64,000 nucleotides of DNA from Phocoena phocoena (GCF_963924675.1 NC_089222.1:137232281-137296280); one strand, 5' to 3'; shown: positions 1-11,680, counted from the stretch's first letter. The notes: generated by a model not told the origin, from the letters alone. Program-made: numbers and translations.

Positions 1-178
1 TCATACGACATTTGTCTTTCTCTGTCTGACTTACTTCACTCAGTATGATAATCTCTAGGTCCATCCATGTTGCTGCAAATGGCATTATTTCATTCCTTTT
101 TATGGTTGAGTAATATTCCATTATATATATACCACATCTTCTTTACCCATCCGTCAGTGGACATTTAGGGTGCTTCCA
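1..178 (-). mobile_element. L1 LINE fragment, ORF2 3' end
   Basis: Read on the minus strand, this is the conserved L1 ORF2 C-terminus (WKHPKCPLTDG.., then [18 protein letters not shown] codons, then the 'agattatcatactgagtgaagtaagtcag' block, whose complement is visible here). It is cut by the window edge on the 3' side and truncated near 178, where the match stops at 'tgcttcca'. It belongs to an older L1 subfamily than the copies at 6.4 and 20.6 kb: it has 'gcaacatggatggacctagag' where the younger copies have 'gtgaggtggatggacctagag'. It encodes no usable protein. Confidence 0.85.
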
Positions 179-264
179 TAATGGTAGTCCTTCTTGAAAT
201 AAACCACCACTTACTTCAGGTAATAGTATTGATAGTACTTGCCATAGTAGTAGTACTAGTCGTG

Positions 265-460
265 GTAGTGGTGACATTTCACTGAGGATGAGGCACAGTT
301 CGGTACTTTGCCACATCCTTACGAGGTAAGTACTATGAGTTTCCCATTTTAAAGATGAGGAAGTTGAGGCACAGAACAAGGAGGGCATCCTGGCCATTGG
401 AAAGTCAGATTTGGCAACCACCTTGTATTGGTCAGACAGTCTAACCACTATAGCAAACAA
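265..460 (-). repeat. MIR SINE (ancient), antisense
   Basis: The core 'cccattttaaagatgaggaagttgaggcaca' region (around 345-378) is the complement of the MIR 'tgcctcagtttcctcatctgtaaaatggg' core, followed by the degraded 'ttggtcagacagtctaaccacta' end. MIRs are tRNA-derived, mammal-wide and long inactive. Boundaries are approximate. Confidence 0.6.
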
Positions 461-3439
461 TCCTACATCACAGCAGCTTAATCTAATAAAGGTTTATGGC
501 CCACTCGTCTGATCACAGTCTGGTCAGGCAGTTAGCAGCAGCCTTCCACAAGGTGACTCAGAGACCCTGGCCCCTTTCTCCTGGCGATTCCACCATCCTC
601 TGGACCTTGAAGTCCTCCTTGGACCACGTCTAGCCGGTGGAGAATGAGGAGGCATGGAATGTGGTCTCCTGTGTGACCAGGAGAAAAATGAGTCCCTTGG
701 TGAACACTTGGCATGTTGTCGGAAAGATCACAGAAGCCTGAGTTAGATTGGAGCAAAGAATAGAGAAGAATTTTTGTCCCTCCCCACCTAGCCAGCATGG
801 CAAGCTTCACTTCCTCCTTCACCTTGCCCCACACAGAGAACCTACAACCACACACGTCTCCTGGGGTCAGGAAATCACATTTTGATTCCTTGTGCTTTCA
901 AGAGCAATCAATCCTGAGTCTTCTGGGCCAGGGTCTCCCTCAACAACTAAAGAAGCAGTGTCCCGTGATGGCCAGAGGCTGGAGAACTTTCTCTGACTCA
1001 CATGAACTTTGGCCTGAAATAAGCAAAGCCCTAGGATACTGACACGGCCTTGACCTAGGCACAGCATTGTGTCTGAGTACTTAGACTGGGCTCTCACTCT
1101 GGTGCCCGCCACACCTTCTTCGTTATGTCACAAAACTTTCATGAATTTATGTCAGGCAAATTGGGGCTTAGCTGACTACAGGCATCCAGGAAGAGCAGTG
1201 GTAAAAAGACAGAGGTGCTTGTCCAGGGTTGACAAGCCCCCTCCTTCCTATTCAGTGATGTCCTGTTTATTCTGAATATTTTATTTCATCCGTCAGTCTC
1301 TTTAGATATCCCTTTTTAATTATGTATAGTAGGGATATTTCTTATCAAACATCAGATTCTAGACATTCATAACTTTCATGGGCCCAGAAGATAAAACTTA
1401 ACGTTGCCTCAAAAATATCTCTCAAAGATCTTAACTTTGCCAAATTTTATTGTATCAGAGATCATGTATACAGTGATGCCACTACTCAAAGACATCTTTA
1501 ATGAAACATCATAAATCCAACGTCTCTTTAGAACATGTGAGTCAGCATAATTTTTTCCTAACAAGTTGGTATCTCAATGTCTTTATCCTCTGCTGGTATC
1601 AAAACTCCAGGGAAAATACAGTGTTTAAGGAACACTACAGTGTTCACTGAAAATATATAGCACAAAAATTTTCAAGACAAAATACAGAAATAATCATTCT
1701 TCCCTCCTCTTTCTTCCTACCCTTTACCCTTTCTTCTTCTAAGAGCTTTCAAATAAAAATTCAGAAAGGAGGAAACTTCCCAAATAAAACAAAACAAGCA
1801 AAGCCAATTAGACATAGTATCTGATTCTGTATATCAGTATAAAACAATGTTTCTGCATTAAAAACATTTTAGAAATTATGAAAAGTTGTAAAAATGAAAT
1901 TAAAACCACTTATAATTCCATTAACCAGAAATGATCTTTTTTCTAAATTGGAATTAAATAGTATAAACAGTATATTCTACCTTTTTCCCTTTAGATAGTA
2001 TAAGCATATTCCCATTGATTAGTGTACTTTGAAAACACGACTTTTCACAGTTACATGTCTGCTATGTGGTTGATAATAACATTGGCTTATTGCTGGAAAT
2101 ATAAGTCTTCATAATGTATTGTTATTATAAATAACACTATGATGAACATCTTAAGGTACCACTTGGTTGTTGATAATCCTTTACATCAACATGAACCATG
2201 GGCCTCTTCTCAGCTACGATGTGGATATGGATTGCTGATTTTCTGACTTGGACTGCTGAGAAAATGTTCCTGAGTGGCTAAGACACTTTTCTAAGGAAAA
2301 TATTACAAAGCTTATTTTCAGTTATCCATGATAATGGAGGAAAAGGAGATGAAAACCCCAACTTCATGGACTTTCTGTTGGTCCTGAAAATGCATGGGAA
2401 CGGATCCAGAGAATTCCTAGACACCATGGGTGGCACTGAGGGACTATTTTTATAATAACTAATTTGGTTCACTTTCTTTTGTGACAGTCGGAAACTTGGC
2501 CAATGAATCCTTTTGCCCCCTCTCTCCTCATTTGAGAGATTAGTCAATTTCATAGTCTACATAAAGAGAGATTATTTTTCTTTATACAGTCACAAACATG
2601 GGAGGGGGAAATACACGAGAGATAGAAATGCAATTAATTTATTCCGGGCCCTGAAAGTCGTTCATGAAATTGCCAAGCCGAGGGAAAAGACAAAGAGACT
2701 GTTGGGTGAGAAGCCAAAATTGAGAGCCAGGAGACTTAGATGGTGGGGTAAGGGGAGGCAAGTGGGCGGGGGGTGGCGCTGGCAGCCAATGGGTCAACAG
2801 AACCTGAGCCAGAGGTCAATGGCCTATGGGGGTCAATGGGGGAGGGGGGTTCTCTTTTTGTCCACAGTTCAGTGAACTTGCTGATTAGAAGTACAGCTTA
2901 AGACTTTCATAAGCACTGTGACCAAATCCCTAAGGAAAAGTGTCTACGACAGCCCGAGCAAAGCCTGCAACGAATTGTTGGACATTATTAAAGGTTCATG
3001 TCCCACACTGGTGGCGGAGGGTGAAGCAAGTTAACTTACAGAAACTAAGTCTTTTCCAACCCACAAGTCTCAGAACTCGCTCAGATTTGGCAAAATTCCA
3101 CGAGCAAAAGGCAGACACACATTTACCACGACTCCCTCCATCTTGTGAAAAATTGCGTTTTCCTGAGAACCCAATGTGCTTCTCCAGATGACACATGTCT
3201 TCCCAACCAGAACCTAGTGCAAACTCTGGGAGGAGAAGGGCAGAGATGCTTTAAAAACGCCTAGACACACACCAAGTCACCAAGGGCTCTTCCAATGTCA
3301 GTGAGGGCCACCACGGGGCAGAAGAAGACTCCCTTTCAGGCTGGAGACCTGGAGACGACAGGGGTTGGGGGTGTGAAGAGGAGGAAGGGGCCGGGGAGCT
3401 CAGAGCCTCAAGTAGCAGCCTGCTCTTGGCAGGGGCGGC
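461..3439. other. Mostly single-copy DNA; no gene recognised
   Basis: Short open frames here are below chance length or lack any recognisable family, and codon use is unstructured. 1850-2170 is A/T-rich and ends in 'ttattataaataacactatgatgaacatctt', which resembles the 3' part of an old interspersed repeat (family not assigned). 2741-2850 is G-rich on the plus strand with several G runs. No splice-bounded exon or promoter can be supported. Confidence 0.5.
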
Positions 3440-3790
3440 TGCTAATTTTCTTTGGCTGGCTCTGACTACCTGTCTGAAAGCACTGCAATGCAGGAAGGAA
3501 ATTTTTCAAAAGATTAAACTATTATTGTTTCCTGTGTGGCTCTCTTCACTGGTGTATGAAAAAAAGCTTTAAGGGCACTTGAAAAGAGATTTGTCTGAAT
3601 AGCACGGCTGTTGTGATTCATCTCCCCCTCCAGTGGGGATTTGGCCAATTTCCTCAGGAAAGTGGTTGATTAGGACCCATGGATTTATCCATGGCCTAAA
3701 TATAAGATGTCATAAAGGTGATTAATGGTGAGCTCCCCATCAGAGGGAGTTAAGAGTTTATAAAAGCTATTTTTAATGGTCTGAAAGGGG
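3440..3790. promoter_or_regulatory. Repeat-free A/T-rich block with two MEF2-type sites and a palindrome; possible enhancer
   Basis: Unlike its surroundings, this block shows no transposon signature. It holds two matches to the MEF2 consensus YTAWWWWTAR: ctaaatataa at 3696-3705 and ctatttttaa at 3767-3776. Directly before the first is a hairpin-capable palindrome at 3677-3694 (arms ccatgga / tccatgg, 4-base loop). TAAT homeodomain-type cores lie nearby (3720-3726). Such short motifs occur by chance in A/T-rich DNA, so regulatory function is inference; cross-species conservation would decide it. Confidence 0.25.
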
Positions 3791-3879
3791 GAAAAAAACC
3801 TCATTTGTCACGTTGCCAACATGTTTCAAGAGTTAAAAACTTCTTTGTGGCCCCGGATAATTCATGCTACCAACTGTTA

Positions 3880-4679
3880 AAGGTCGTTGTATTTTCTGAT
3901 TTTACAACTTTGTTTGAAAAACTGGTTCAGCATGTTTTGCTGTTTATAGAAAAGCACATGAAGAGAGGAAAATAAAATGTATTTCCCCCCCTGACTAGTG
4001 ACCGCTGCTCCCGTAACACTTAAGTACAATAAACTTGTTTGTTTTCTCCACCCTGCCTTGCTGTTTATGTCCCACCATACAAATAGCAATTGATGGAGGA
4101 TATTCTGAGACAGTTTCCAGAGCCTGAGTGAAACTAGCCTGGGGTTCCCAAGTCAGGGGAAATCAGAGTTGTTCAGAAATCAGATGATGGCACTGATGGC
4201 CACTGGCAGTGTCTAGCGTGGCTCAGTGATCTCACATTAACCAGAGATGCTCCAAAATGTGAATTCATTGTCCGGACAGTTCCACAAGGCAAGGTCCCTT
4301 CTCCAGTCACAAAGCAACCAGCTTTATTTAAAGGAACATAGATGATCCGCCTTCCTATAAAGCAGCTACCAAATTCTCTGAAACTGGCAATCAACCACTG
4401 GCCAAATCATGCAGTAAAGCACTAAAAAATATTTACTGAAAATAAAAGGTTGCCAACGTTGGCTACATATTTGGGCCTTTTATGGAAACATGAAGTCATG
4501 GGTGCATTTGCTAATGTTTATAGGGTGGGTGGGATAAGGGGAGTGGGGTGTAATTGTTGAAATACAATCAATTGCTATCAACTATTTTAGTGCTTTCTGG
4601 GATCCTTGCATCATTTTGTAAGTTGACCCTAATCCACATGGGAAACCTGATGTAGTACAAGGTGTTCTTTAATTCCTTA
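3880..4679. other. Single-copy DNA, nothing recognised
   Basis: I see no coding frame, RNA gene or clear repeat. A purine-rich stretch (4520-4550) and scattered A/T runs are the only structure. Confidence 0.4.
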
Positions 4680-4870
4680 ATTTGTTTAGCAAACATCTAA
4701 CGTGGCAGGAACACCAACTGCTACTCAGTGCTAGAGAGGAAAATATGACTGAGGGCTCAATGAGCTCCTGAGTGAGCCTGGCAGATAAAGAAGCTTCTTA
4801 CAAGAGTGAGATAAGTGATTTGATAATGTATATACAGGCACTCAGCCTGAGTCAGGGAGAGGTGAAAGTT
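4680..4870 (-). repeat. Possible L2 LINE 3' end, antisense
   Basis: The order 'aacatctaacgtggcagg ... ctcagtgctagagagg ... gagctcctgagtgagcctggcag' follows the antisense L2 end (…cctactatgtgccagg … ctaggcactggggata … gagctcacagtctag). It is strongly diverged, so both identity and ends are approximate. Confidence 0.4.
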
Positions 4871-5063
4871 TTTCTCCCAGAGTGCTAGAAGTAGAGATAA
4901 TAATAGCTATCACAGCTAACTAGAAGCTTCTGTTGAAGAGCACAACCCAGAAGTTGAAGGAATGGCTCTCTTTGTGTCCTGTTGTCCTGAACTTTCTCTG
5001 GTTACCACACCCAACTGCAGTGAAGACACAATATTATAAGCAATTAAATGTAAATTTAAGCAT

Positions 5064-5162
5064 TTTTTAAAAATTGAAGTATAGTTGATTTACAATTTAT
5101 AATATGTAAATATTTATAACAAAGTGCAACCAATTTTCATAGCAATACAATATGTATAGGGT
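5064..5162 (-). repeat. Decayed L1 3'-UTR end, antisense
   Basis: The run 'ttttttaaaaattgaagtatagttgatttacaa' is the complement of a common cetartiodactyl L1 3' end; the remainder degrades into A/T-rich sequence. No clear TSD. Only the tail is present, with no ORF2 codons. Confidence 0.5.
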
Positions 5163-6410
5163 TTGTTCAAAAAGTGGTAGAGAATTTAAATGCAAGAGGA
5201 GCCAGAGGAGATGAGATCATCTTCAAGTCTTCAGACTCAAGGAAAAATGGCAGGAGCGAGGAAGATCCCCCAGCACTGGCTTTAGCTGCTGCTATGGCTG
5301 CGTCCTCAGCCGTGTGAGCTCTTCCAGCAGTGAGCTGTATCCCATCCATCTTTGTGCCTCCAGTGCCTAGTATAGCTCATTCCCTGTCATTTATTGACTC
5401 CTGATTAACATTGAAGAGACGGGAAGAACACTTTAGTTGGGTTTTAAATAATGGATAAGATGTACAAAGCCCTATCACCAAAGGGGCATTTGACCTTGGC
5501 CTCACAACCACAGGGTCTCAAATCCGGACTTTCAAGATACATATATGACATATAGAGATGACACACAAGGTTGAAAGATGATGACATTCATCACACAACT
5601 TTGATCTCATGTTGCATTATCAGGCCACCCCCTGTGGTACACAGTGAATTAGTTTTTATAAAACTTATAAATATCTTGTGCCTAACACAAACATACAGCA
5701 TTGTGGGCTTTGTGTTTGGGTTATAAAGAATTTGTTTGTTAAAATGTAAAGTTAGGTATTCTGGCATATTTGCAATGCTGTTTTGACCTTTCTTCCCCTT
5801 GTTGTTGTTGTTTTTGTCTTGTTTTGTTTTTTACACTTAGGGTCTCAAAAAACTTGATGTATCCTGAGCCTCTCTCAATCTTTAAAACTCCAGGCACATA
5901 TATTCTAAGGTTGTCCACTCCAAACTATGCTCTTCAGTGCAAGTTCCCTGAACATCCTATCTTGTTTTTTCCATTTAGATTTGGTAACCGGTCTTCAGCC
6001 AGTTCCCCAGGGTAAAGTATTGGAATTCTGGTAATTTCCTGGCCCTTTCCATCCTTCAAAACTGTTACTTTAAGGGCCAATAGTCTTTCTTGACCTGGGC
6101 TCTCAGGATACACAGACCCTGGTTTCCAGCTCAGTTCAATCATTCATGGTAAGCAGGTAAACAAGGAAAGAAAGTGAGGATGGATACAGTCCTCCAACCC
6201 TGAAAATACCTGTTTAGACTTCACTGCCTTTTGAGGCACCTACCATACCCTCCATTCAAAGTTGATAAGTACACACATAACTAAACCCCAATTCCAAATC
6301 TCTTACAAAGGACTTCAGTGCAAGCAATCACTAAGTGGGTTTTCAAAAACTATGTGATTTCCATATTCCATGCCAACACCCCAGGGTTCATCCTAATAAG
6401 AAATGTTCAT
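5163..6410. other. Mostly single-copy DNA; short L2-like end at 5345-5410
   Basis: 5345-5410 ('ttgtgcctccagtgcctag ... tcatttattgactcctgat') resembles a plus-strand L2 terminus. The rest, including T-rich 5800-5835, shows no gene or recognisable transposon. It ends at the target site of the next L1 insertion. Confidence 0.35.
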
Positions 6411-6425
6411 AAAAACAGCCCAAGA

Positions 6426-7650
6426 AAAAATGGAGCTGGAGGAATCAGGCTCCCTGACTTCAGACTATACTACAAAGCTACAGTAATCAAGACAGTATGG
6501 TACTGGCACAAATACAGAAATATAGATGAACAGAACAGGATAGAAAGCCCAGAGATAAACTCATGCACATATGGTCACCTTATTTTTGATAAAGGAGACA
6601 AGAATATACAATGGAGAAAAGACAGCCTCTTCGATAAGTGGTGCTGGGAAAACTGGACAGCTACATGTAAAAGAACGAAATTAGAACACTCCCTAACACC
6701 ATACACAAAAATAAACCCAAAATGGATTAAAGACCTAAATGTAAGGCCAGACACTATAAAACTCTTAGAGGAAAACATAGGCAGAATATTCTATGACATA
6801 AGTCACAGCAAGATCCTTTTTGACCTACCTCCTAGAGAAATGGAAATACAAACAAAAATAAACAAGTGGGACCTAATGAAACTTAAAAGCTTTTGCACAA
6901 CAAAGGAAACCATAAACAAGACGAAAAGACAACCCTCAGAATGGGAGAAAATATTTGCAAATGAAGCAACTTACAAAGGATTAATCTCCAAAATTTAGAA
7001 GCAGCTCACGCAACTCTATATCAAAAAAACAAACAACCCAATCCAAAAATGGGCAGAAGACCTAAATAGACATTTCTCCAAAGCAGATATACAGATTGCC
7101 AACAAACACATGAAAGGATGCTCAACATCACTAATCATTAGAGAAATGCAAATCAAAACTACAATGAGGTATCACCTCACACCAGGCAGAATGGTCATCA
7201 TCAAAAACTCGACAAACAGTAAATGCTGGAGAGGGTGTGGAGAAAAGGGAACCCTCTTGCGTTATTGGTAGGAATGTAAATTGATACAGCCACTATGGAG
7301 AACAGTATGGATGTTCCTTAAGTAATTAAAAATAGAACTACCATACGACCCAGCAATCCACTACTGGGCATATATCCTGAGTAAACCATAATTGAAACAG
7401 AGTCATGTACCACAATGTTCATTGCAGCTCTATTTACAATAGCCAGGACATGGAAGCAACCTAAGTGTCCATTGACAGATGAATGGATAAAGAAGATGTG
7501 GCACATATATACAATGGAATATTACTCAGCCATAAAAAGAAACGAAATTGAGTTATTTGTAGTGAGGTGGATGGACCTAGAGTCTGTCATACAGAGTGAA
7601 GTAAGTCAGAAAGAGAAAAACAAATACCATATGCTAACACATATATATGG
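6426..7650 (+). pseudogene. L1 ORF2 C-terminal remnant
   Basis: ORF2 is the L1 endonuclease/reverse transcriptase; only the region after the RT domain survives. Frame 6426-6995 gives the conserved [20 protein letters not shown] segment and [20 protein letters not shown]. It is cut by a TAG at 6996-6998, where the long L1 at 20.6 kb has a tyrosine codon. Later frames preserve the zinc-knuckle segment (around 7220-7285) and [23 protein letters not shown]. The normal terminal TAA is changed to TTA near 7649, so the last frame reads on into an A-run (Lys codons) and 3' UTR. It is not functional. Confidence 0.9.
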
Positions 7651-8041
7651 AATCTTAAAAAAAAAAAAAAAAGGTTCTGAAGAACCTAGGGGCAGGACAG
7701 GAATAAAGATGCAGACCTACTAGAGAATGGACTTGAGGACACAGGGAAGGGGAAAGGGAAGCTGGGACAAAGTGAGAGAGCGGCAAGGACATGCATACAC
7801 TACCAAATGTAAAATCGATAGCTAGTGGGAAGCCACCACATAGCACAGGGAGATCAGCTCGGTGCTTTGTGACCACCTAGAGGGGTGGGATAAGGAGGGT
7901 GGGAGGGAGACGCAAGAGGGAGGAGATATGGGGATATATGTATAGCTGATTCACTTTGTTATACAGCAGAAACTAACACAACATTGTAAGCAATTATACT
8001 CCAATAAAGACGTTAAAATAAATTAATTAATTAGTTTAAAA
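6426..8041 (+). mobile_element. 5'-truncated L1 LINE insertion with TSD
   Basis: A 1.6-kb L1 containing the C-terminal third of ORF2 and the whole 3' UTR. It is flanked by a 15-bp TSD with one mismatch: aaaaacagcccaaga (6411-6425) and aaaaacagctcaaga (8042-8056). The 3' UTR runs through 'atagcacagggagatcagctc' (7844 on), the 'acagcagaaactaacacaac' block (7964-7983) and 'ccaataaagacgtt' to an A/T-rich tail. The 5' break lies inside ORF2, as is usual when L1 reverse transcription stops early. It interrupts apparently single-copy DNA. Confidence 0.92.
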
Positions 8042-8056
8042 AAAAACAGCTCAAGA

Positions 8057-8429
8057 GGGGAAACACTTAACACAAACAATAATCCTTTCCCAAGACTGAG
8101 TCTCAACCACATAGAGCAGTGATATTGGCATGAGAAACAGATTTTGTGAAATGGTGTTTTGGGACTTAGTCTGGGCTCTCTTCCCTTCCCCATCTACCAT
8201 TTTCCTCTACGTGACAACATCTAAGTCCATGACTTCCACGAACAACTACTGAGATGCTGGGATGACTTCCGGATCTTAAACTCCAGCTTCCACCTCTCTG
8301 CTAAGCCACAGACTCATATATGCCTCTGCCTGCTAGGGATGGACACAGTTATCTCAACCTCAGGTAGTCAAACTCCCTCCATACCGATCTGTGCTCAGCA
8401 GGTCATGAGATCCTGCTTGTCCTCCAGCT
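8057..8429. other. Single-copy DNA, nothing recognised
   Basis: C/T-rich flank of the L1 insertion with no supported gene or repeat. Confidence 0.35.
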
Positions 8430-8690
8430 TCCCTGTGTTGGATAAAGGCACGAGCACCTTCCTCCATGCCCAGGCTAAACATCTGCGCATCACCCAGCCT
8501 CATGTATAATCGACCTCCAAGTCTTGTTGAGTGTCTTCTAAATGCCTCTCAAATCCAATCACTGATACCACCTTGTCCAGGCAACTTTGATCTTTTTTCA
8601 ACAATAACTTTCGAACTGGATTCTCTGCACCCACTCTTGCCCCAATTCAACCCACTCTTCTCTCTGCAGCCAGAAGTTATTAAATATCTT
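8430..8690 (+). repeat. L2 LINE fragment, sense
   Basis: C/T-rich text including 'cttgccccaattcaacccactcttctctctgcagcc' follows the L2 non-LTR consensus order (…cctacagtctgttctccacacagcagcc). Heavily diverged, with no intact ORF. Confidence 0.4.
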
Positions 8691-8693
8691 TTT

Positions 8694-8852
8694 CCTCATT
8701 GATTCAGCAAATAATCTGCGAAGTATTTATTATGTGCCAGGCACAGTGCCGATCAAGCCAAGGGTATACAGCGGTGAGCAAAAGAGCCGTGGTTCCTGTC
8801 CTCACAGAGTGTAGACCAATCAGATCGTGTCACCTCCAGGCTTTATATCTGT
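8694..8852 (-). repeat. L2 LINE 3' end, antisense
   Basis: Reads 'tgattcagcaaataatctgcg', 'attatgtgccaggcacagtgcc', then 'acagcggtgagcaaaa' and 'gttcctgtcctcacagagtg', the antisense L2 terminus in the right order. It separates two sense-strand L2 pieces, so this patch is a mosaic of old insertions. Confidence 0.6.
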
Positions 8853-8854
8853 GG

Positions 8855-9112
8855 TCGGAAGAAACGTGGCCCCCAAAAATGTCCACATCCTAGTGAAAGG
8901 GGCACACAAGCTAAGGAATGCAGGCAGCCTCTAAAAGCTGAAAACGGCAAGAAAAAGGATTCTTCCTTAGAGCTGAGGGAACACAGCTCACCAACACCTT
9001 GATTTTAGTCCAGTGAGACCCAATTTGGACTTCTAACATCTAGAACTGTGTTGTTTAATCCACCAAGTGTGTGGCAAACTATTACAGCAGCCATAGAGAA
9101 CTAATAGCCCAG
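8855..9112 (+). mobile_element. MLT1-type MaLR LTR remnant
   Basis: The order 'gtggcccccaaaaatgtccacatcctag' ... 'ttgattttagtccagtgagaccca' ... 'agaactgtgttgtttaatccaccaagtgtgtggc' ... 'ttacagcagccatagagaactaatag' is the usual MLT1 ERVL-MaLR LTR layout with an internal deletion. It is an ancient non-coding LTR remnant and carries no viral gene. The subfamily is not assigned. Confidence 0.65.
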
Positions 9113-9124
9113 TATTCATAGTAT

Positions 9125-9610
9125 TCACATAATACAGCTTTCTTCAACAGTTTCCCAGTTCCTTTCGGACAAAGCCCAAATCCTTACACACAGCCTCGAT
9201 CCCACCCACCCTCCCTCCCTTCCTCTCCCCACTGCCACCAACTGAATTTTTTTCAACTCTCAAAGGGGCTACAAGCATCCTTTGAGGCTGGAACACAGCA
9301 TCCCCACTCCCTGGAACCTTACTCTGCTTTATCTGCTTCCTCCAATCCCCAAATGCAACCTTCAAATTAAAGACCATCTTCCCCAAGATGTCTGACAAGA
9401 ACTCCTCCATCTGATCGCGTTAGAGGCTCCCACGCTCCCTCTATTTTCTTGTTCAAAGTATGCATCACACCTGGCACTTTCTCAATATCTCTACTCCCCA
9501 CAGAACTATAAGCTCCTGGAGGGCAGAGCCTACAATTGTCTTATTCACCACTGGACCCCCAAAACCTTCAGTGGCCGGTACTCGACAAAAGTTTGCAAAA
9601 CGAATGAATG
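9125..9610 (+). repeat. L2 LINE 3' portion, sense
   Basis: 'cccagttcctttcggacaaagcccaaatccttac', 'ccctggaaccttactctgctttat', 'ctataagctcctggagggcagagcc' and 'aacgaatgaatg' occur in the L2 3' order. The L2 protein itself is destroyed. Confidence 0.65.
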
Positions 9611-11000
9611 TAGTATGAACGAATAAGGGACAAAAGACAACATTTCTCCTTCATCTAGAGAGTAGTCCTTTGTGTGTACATCTGGTCATTTGTTACACTG
9701 AAATAGTTACTTTATTATAAACAATATTTTGGACCTCTTAAATTCTGATTCCTTGACTTGACACAAGAAAAAAATCACCTTCACTGTTATGCACCTTCTC
9801 ATTTTTTTTTACAAATTGCAGACCACTAAGTTTTTATCGGGTGAGATTCTCTTGGTTCCTAGGGTCCCCCACAAGGTGTGGACTGAACTTTCTGGGACTC
9901 ACTTACTCCAACAGAACTCAGTGACTGGACACAATAGAACGAGTGACTCAAAGTATCCGAAATAGCCATTGAGCCACAGCACCTTGGAATTAACTCATTC
10001 CTCTAGGAGATTACCCCACTGACTTCCCATGGCTGAGCCTACAAGGTAAAGTGTTTCTGCCATAGCAGTGAAAGTGAACCCTTCCTGTTCTGTTCACTCA
10101 TCTCACACCCCTTCCTATGGGGACCTGCACCTCCTTTCTGGGAACTCTCCTCCCTTCCCCCACTCCAACCACGTGGCTGCTGGAGAAGGAACTATGAAGA
10201 TGATGCCCTTCGGTGGTCAACTTTCAAGTCAATTGGAATGGTACCCTGGGAAATTTAAAACTGAGAAAGAGAGACCACTTTCTCCTATTTCCCACTGTGT
10301 GCATCAAAGAAGCCAAGAGAAGAAAATCCAGTCCAGGGAGGGATGGAGAGAAAGGGTGGCAAACCCAGGTGGAAAAGGAAAAGATAATCTCTAATGGTCA
10401 TTCCTGAGACCCCACCCAGTTCTTATCTTTGGTACCATAAGACATCTCAACAACCATGTAACAATTTTTTTTTCTTTTGGCCTAAGCTAGTCTAAGTTGG
10501 GTTTTCATTACTCACAGTTACTGTGTACACATTCATAGAAACTCCCCCTTTAGCCTCCCTTTAATTGACTACAAACACACTCAAGGCTGCTGCCCACAGA
10601 AATCCATCTACGGCCATATGGAACCTGGCACCACATGCAAAGTAAGCCATGTTCCACATAGCACACTCTACCTCAGGGAAGAATGGAAGATGATCCATTC
10701 ATCAAACAAACAGACAGAACTTAATATATGCATGGCAGCCTTGCAAGGGATTACAGGATACGACCCCATTCAGTGAAATTCAATGCAACCTTTAAGAAAT
10801 CTTTATCAAGATCTTTTAAATCTTTACTACTAAAACAAAAAAGCCAATGAAGGATTTGTTCACAGCTCACAGCAAAATCTGAAATCTTGTTTTCACATCT
10901 TTCTTAAAAGCTCCCATGCACAGCAGTATCTCCCACTTCTGTCCAAACTTCCAGAACCTCTCCCTGCTACCACCATCCCAGGCTAGCCAGTATGGTCCAT
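9611..11000. other. Mostly single-copy DNA; no gene recognised
   Basis: Two overlapping short frames (10068-10407) resemble no family and lie in C/T-rich sequence. No splice-flanked exon or RNA gene is evident. Confidence 0.4.
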
Positions 11001-11004
11001 TGCC

Positions 11005-11120
11005 ATTCATTCTTTCAACAAGTGGGTGTGCCAAGCATTTCAAGAACAAGGATAAACTGGAAAACAAGTCAAGCAAAATTCCTGATCTCATGGAGCTTAC
11101 ATTTTACAGTGGGAAGATAA
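11005..11120 (-). repeat. L2 LINE 3' end, antisense
   Basis: 'attcattctttcaacaagtgggtgtgccaagcat' then 'attcctgatctcatggagcttacattttacagtggg' match the antisense L2 terminus. Confidence 0.6.
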
Positions 11121-11355
11121 GCCTTCCAATCTTCTCGATCAACTGTATTATCTTCCATACATAACTTTCTAAAATAATTCAATAAAGACCTTTTCCCTCT
11201 CCCAACACTCACATTCTGTACAAAAAAGCTTTGTGTGCTGACCTGGAACACACAGAATTCTTCCAGCAATTTTTCTAAGCAAGGAAGAGATGGTGAATAC
11301 CCATTTTTGAACTATTTTTCATGTTATACACTCTAGATATAAAAATGGCATGGGG

Positions 11356-11568
11356 GGGGGTTCCCTGGTGGCACAGTGGTTGTGAGTCCGCCTGCCGATG
11401 CAGGGGACACGGGTTCGTGCCCCGGTCTGGGAAGATCCCATGTGCTGCGGAGCGGCTGGGCCCGTGAGCCATGGCTGCTGAGCCTGCGCATCCAGAGCCT
11501 GTGCTCCGCAACGGGAGAGGCCGCAACAGTGAGAGGCCCGCGTACCACAAAAAAAAAAAAAAAAAAAA
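11356..11568 (+). mobile_element. CHR-2-type SINE (short form), with TSD
   Basis: tRNA-derived SINE with a Pol III A box (tggcacagtgg), a B-box-like ggttcgtgcccc, the cetacean 3' body (cggagcggctgggcccgtgag) and a pure A tail. TSD ggcatgggg at 11347-11355 and 11569-11577. It has a G-run at its 5' junction and a 'gttgtgagtcc' variant of the usual gttgagagtcc. It is transcribed, if at all, by Pol III, and needs L1 enzymes to move. Confidence 0.93.
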
Positions 11569-11580
11569 GGCATGGGGATA

Positions 11581-11680
11581 AAATTTATAATAAAAATATA
11601 GAGATATGGATATATACATGCATATACATACAAACATGTATGTATGTGTATGCATGTGTGTTTGTATGTATGCCACATGA
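11581..11680. repeat. A/T-rich and (TGTA/TATG)n microsatellite
   Basis: Alternating 'atatacatgcatatacatacaaacatgtatgtatgtg' type sequence directly downstream of the SINE tail. Likely length-variable. Confidence 0.75.

Noticed and set aside
11170..11195. 'aattcaataaagacctttt' as a fourth micro-insertion (CHR-1 or L1 tail)
   Set aside because: No A tail and no flanking direct repeat.
11376..11440. tRNA-like A and B boxes that could suggest a tRNA gene
   Set aside because: They belong to a CHR SINE (tail and TSD present). The same applies to the other nine SINEs; no cloverleaf with a CCA-ready acceptor stem.
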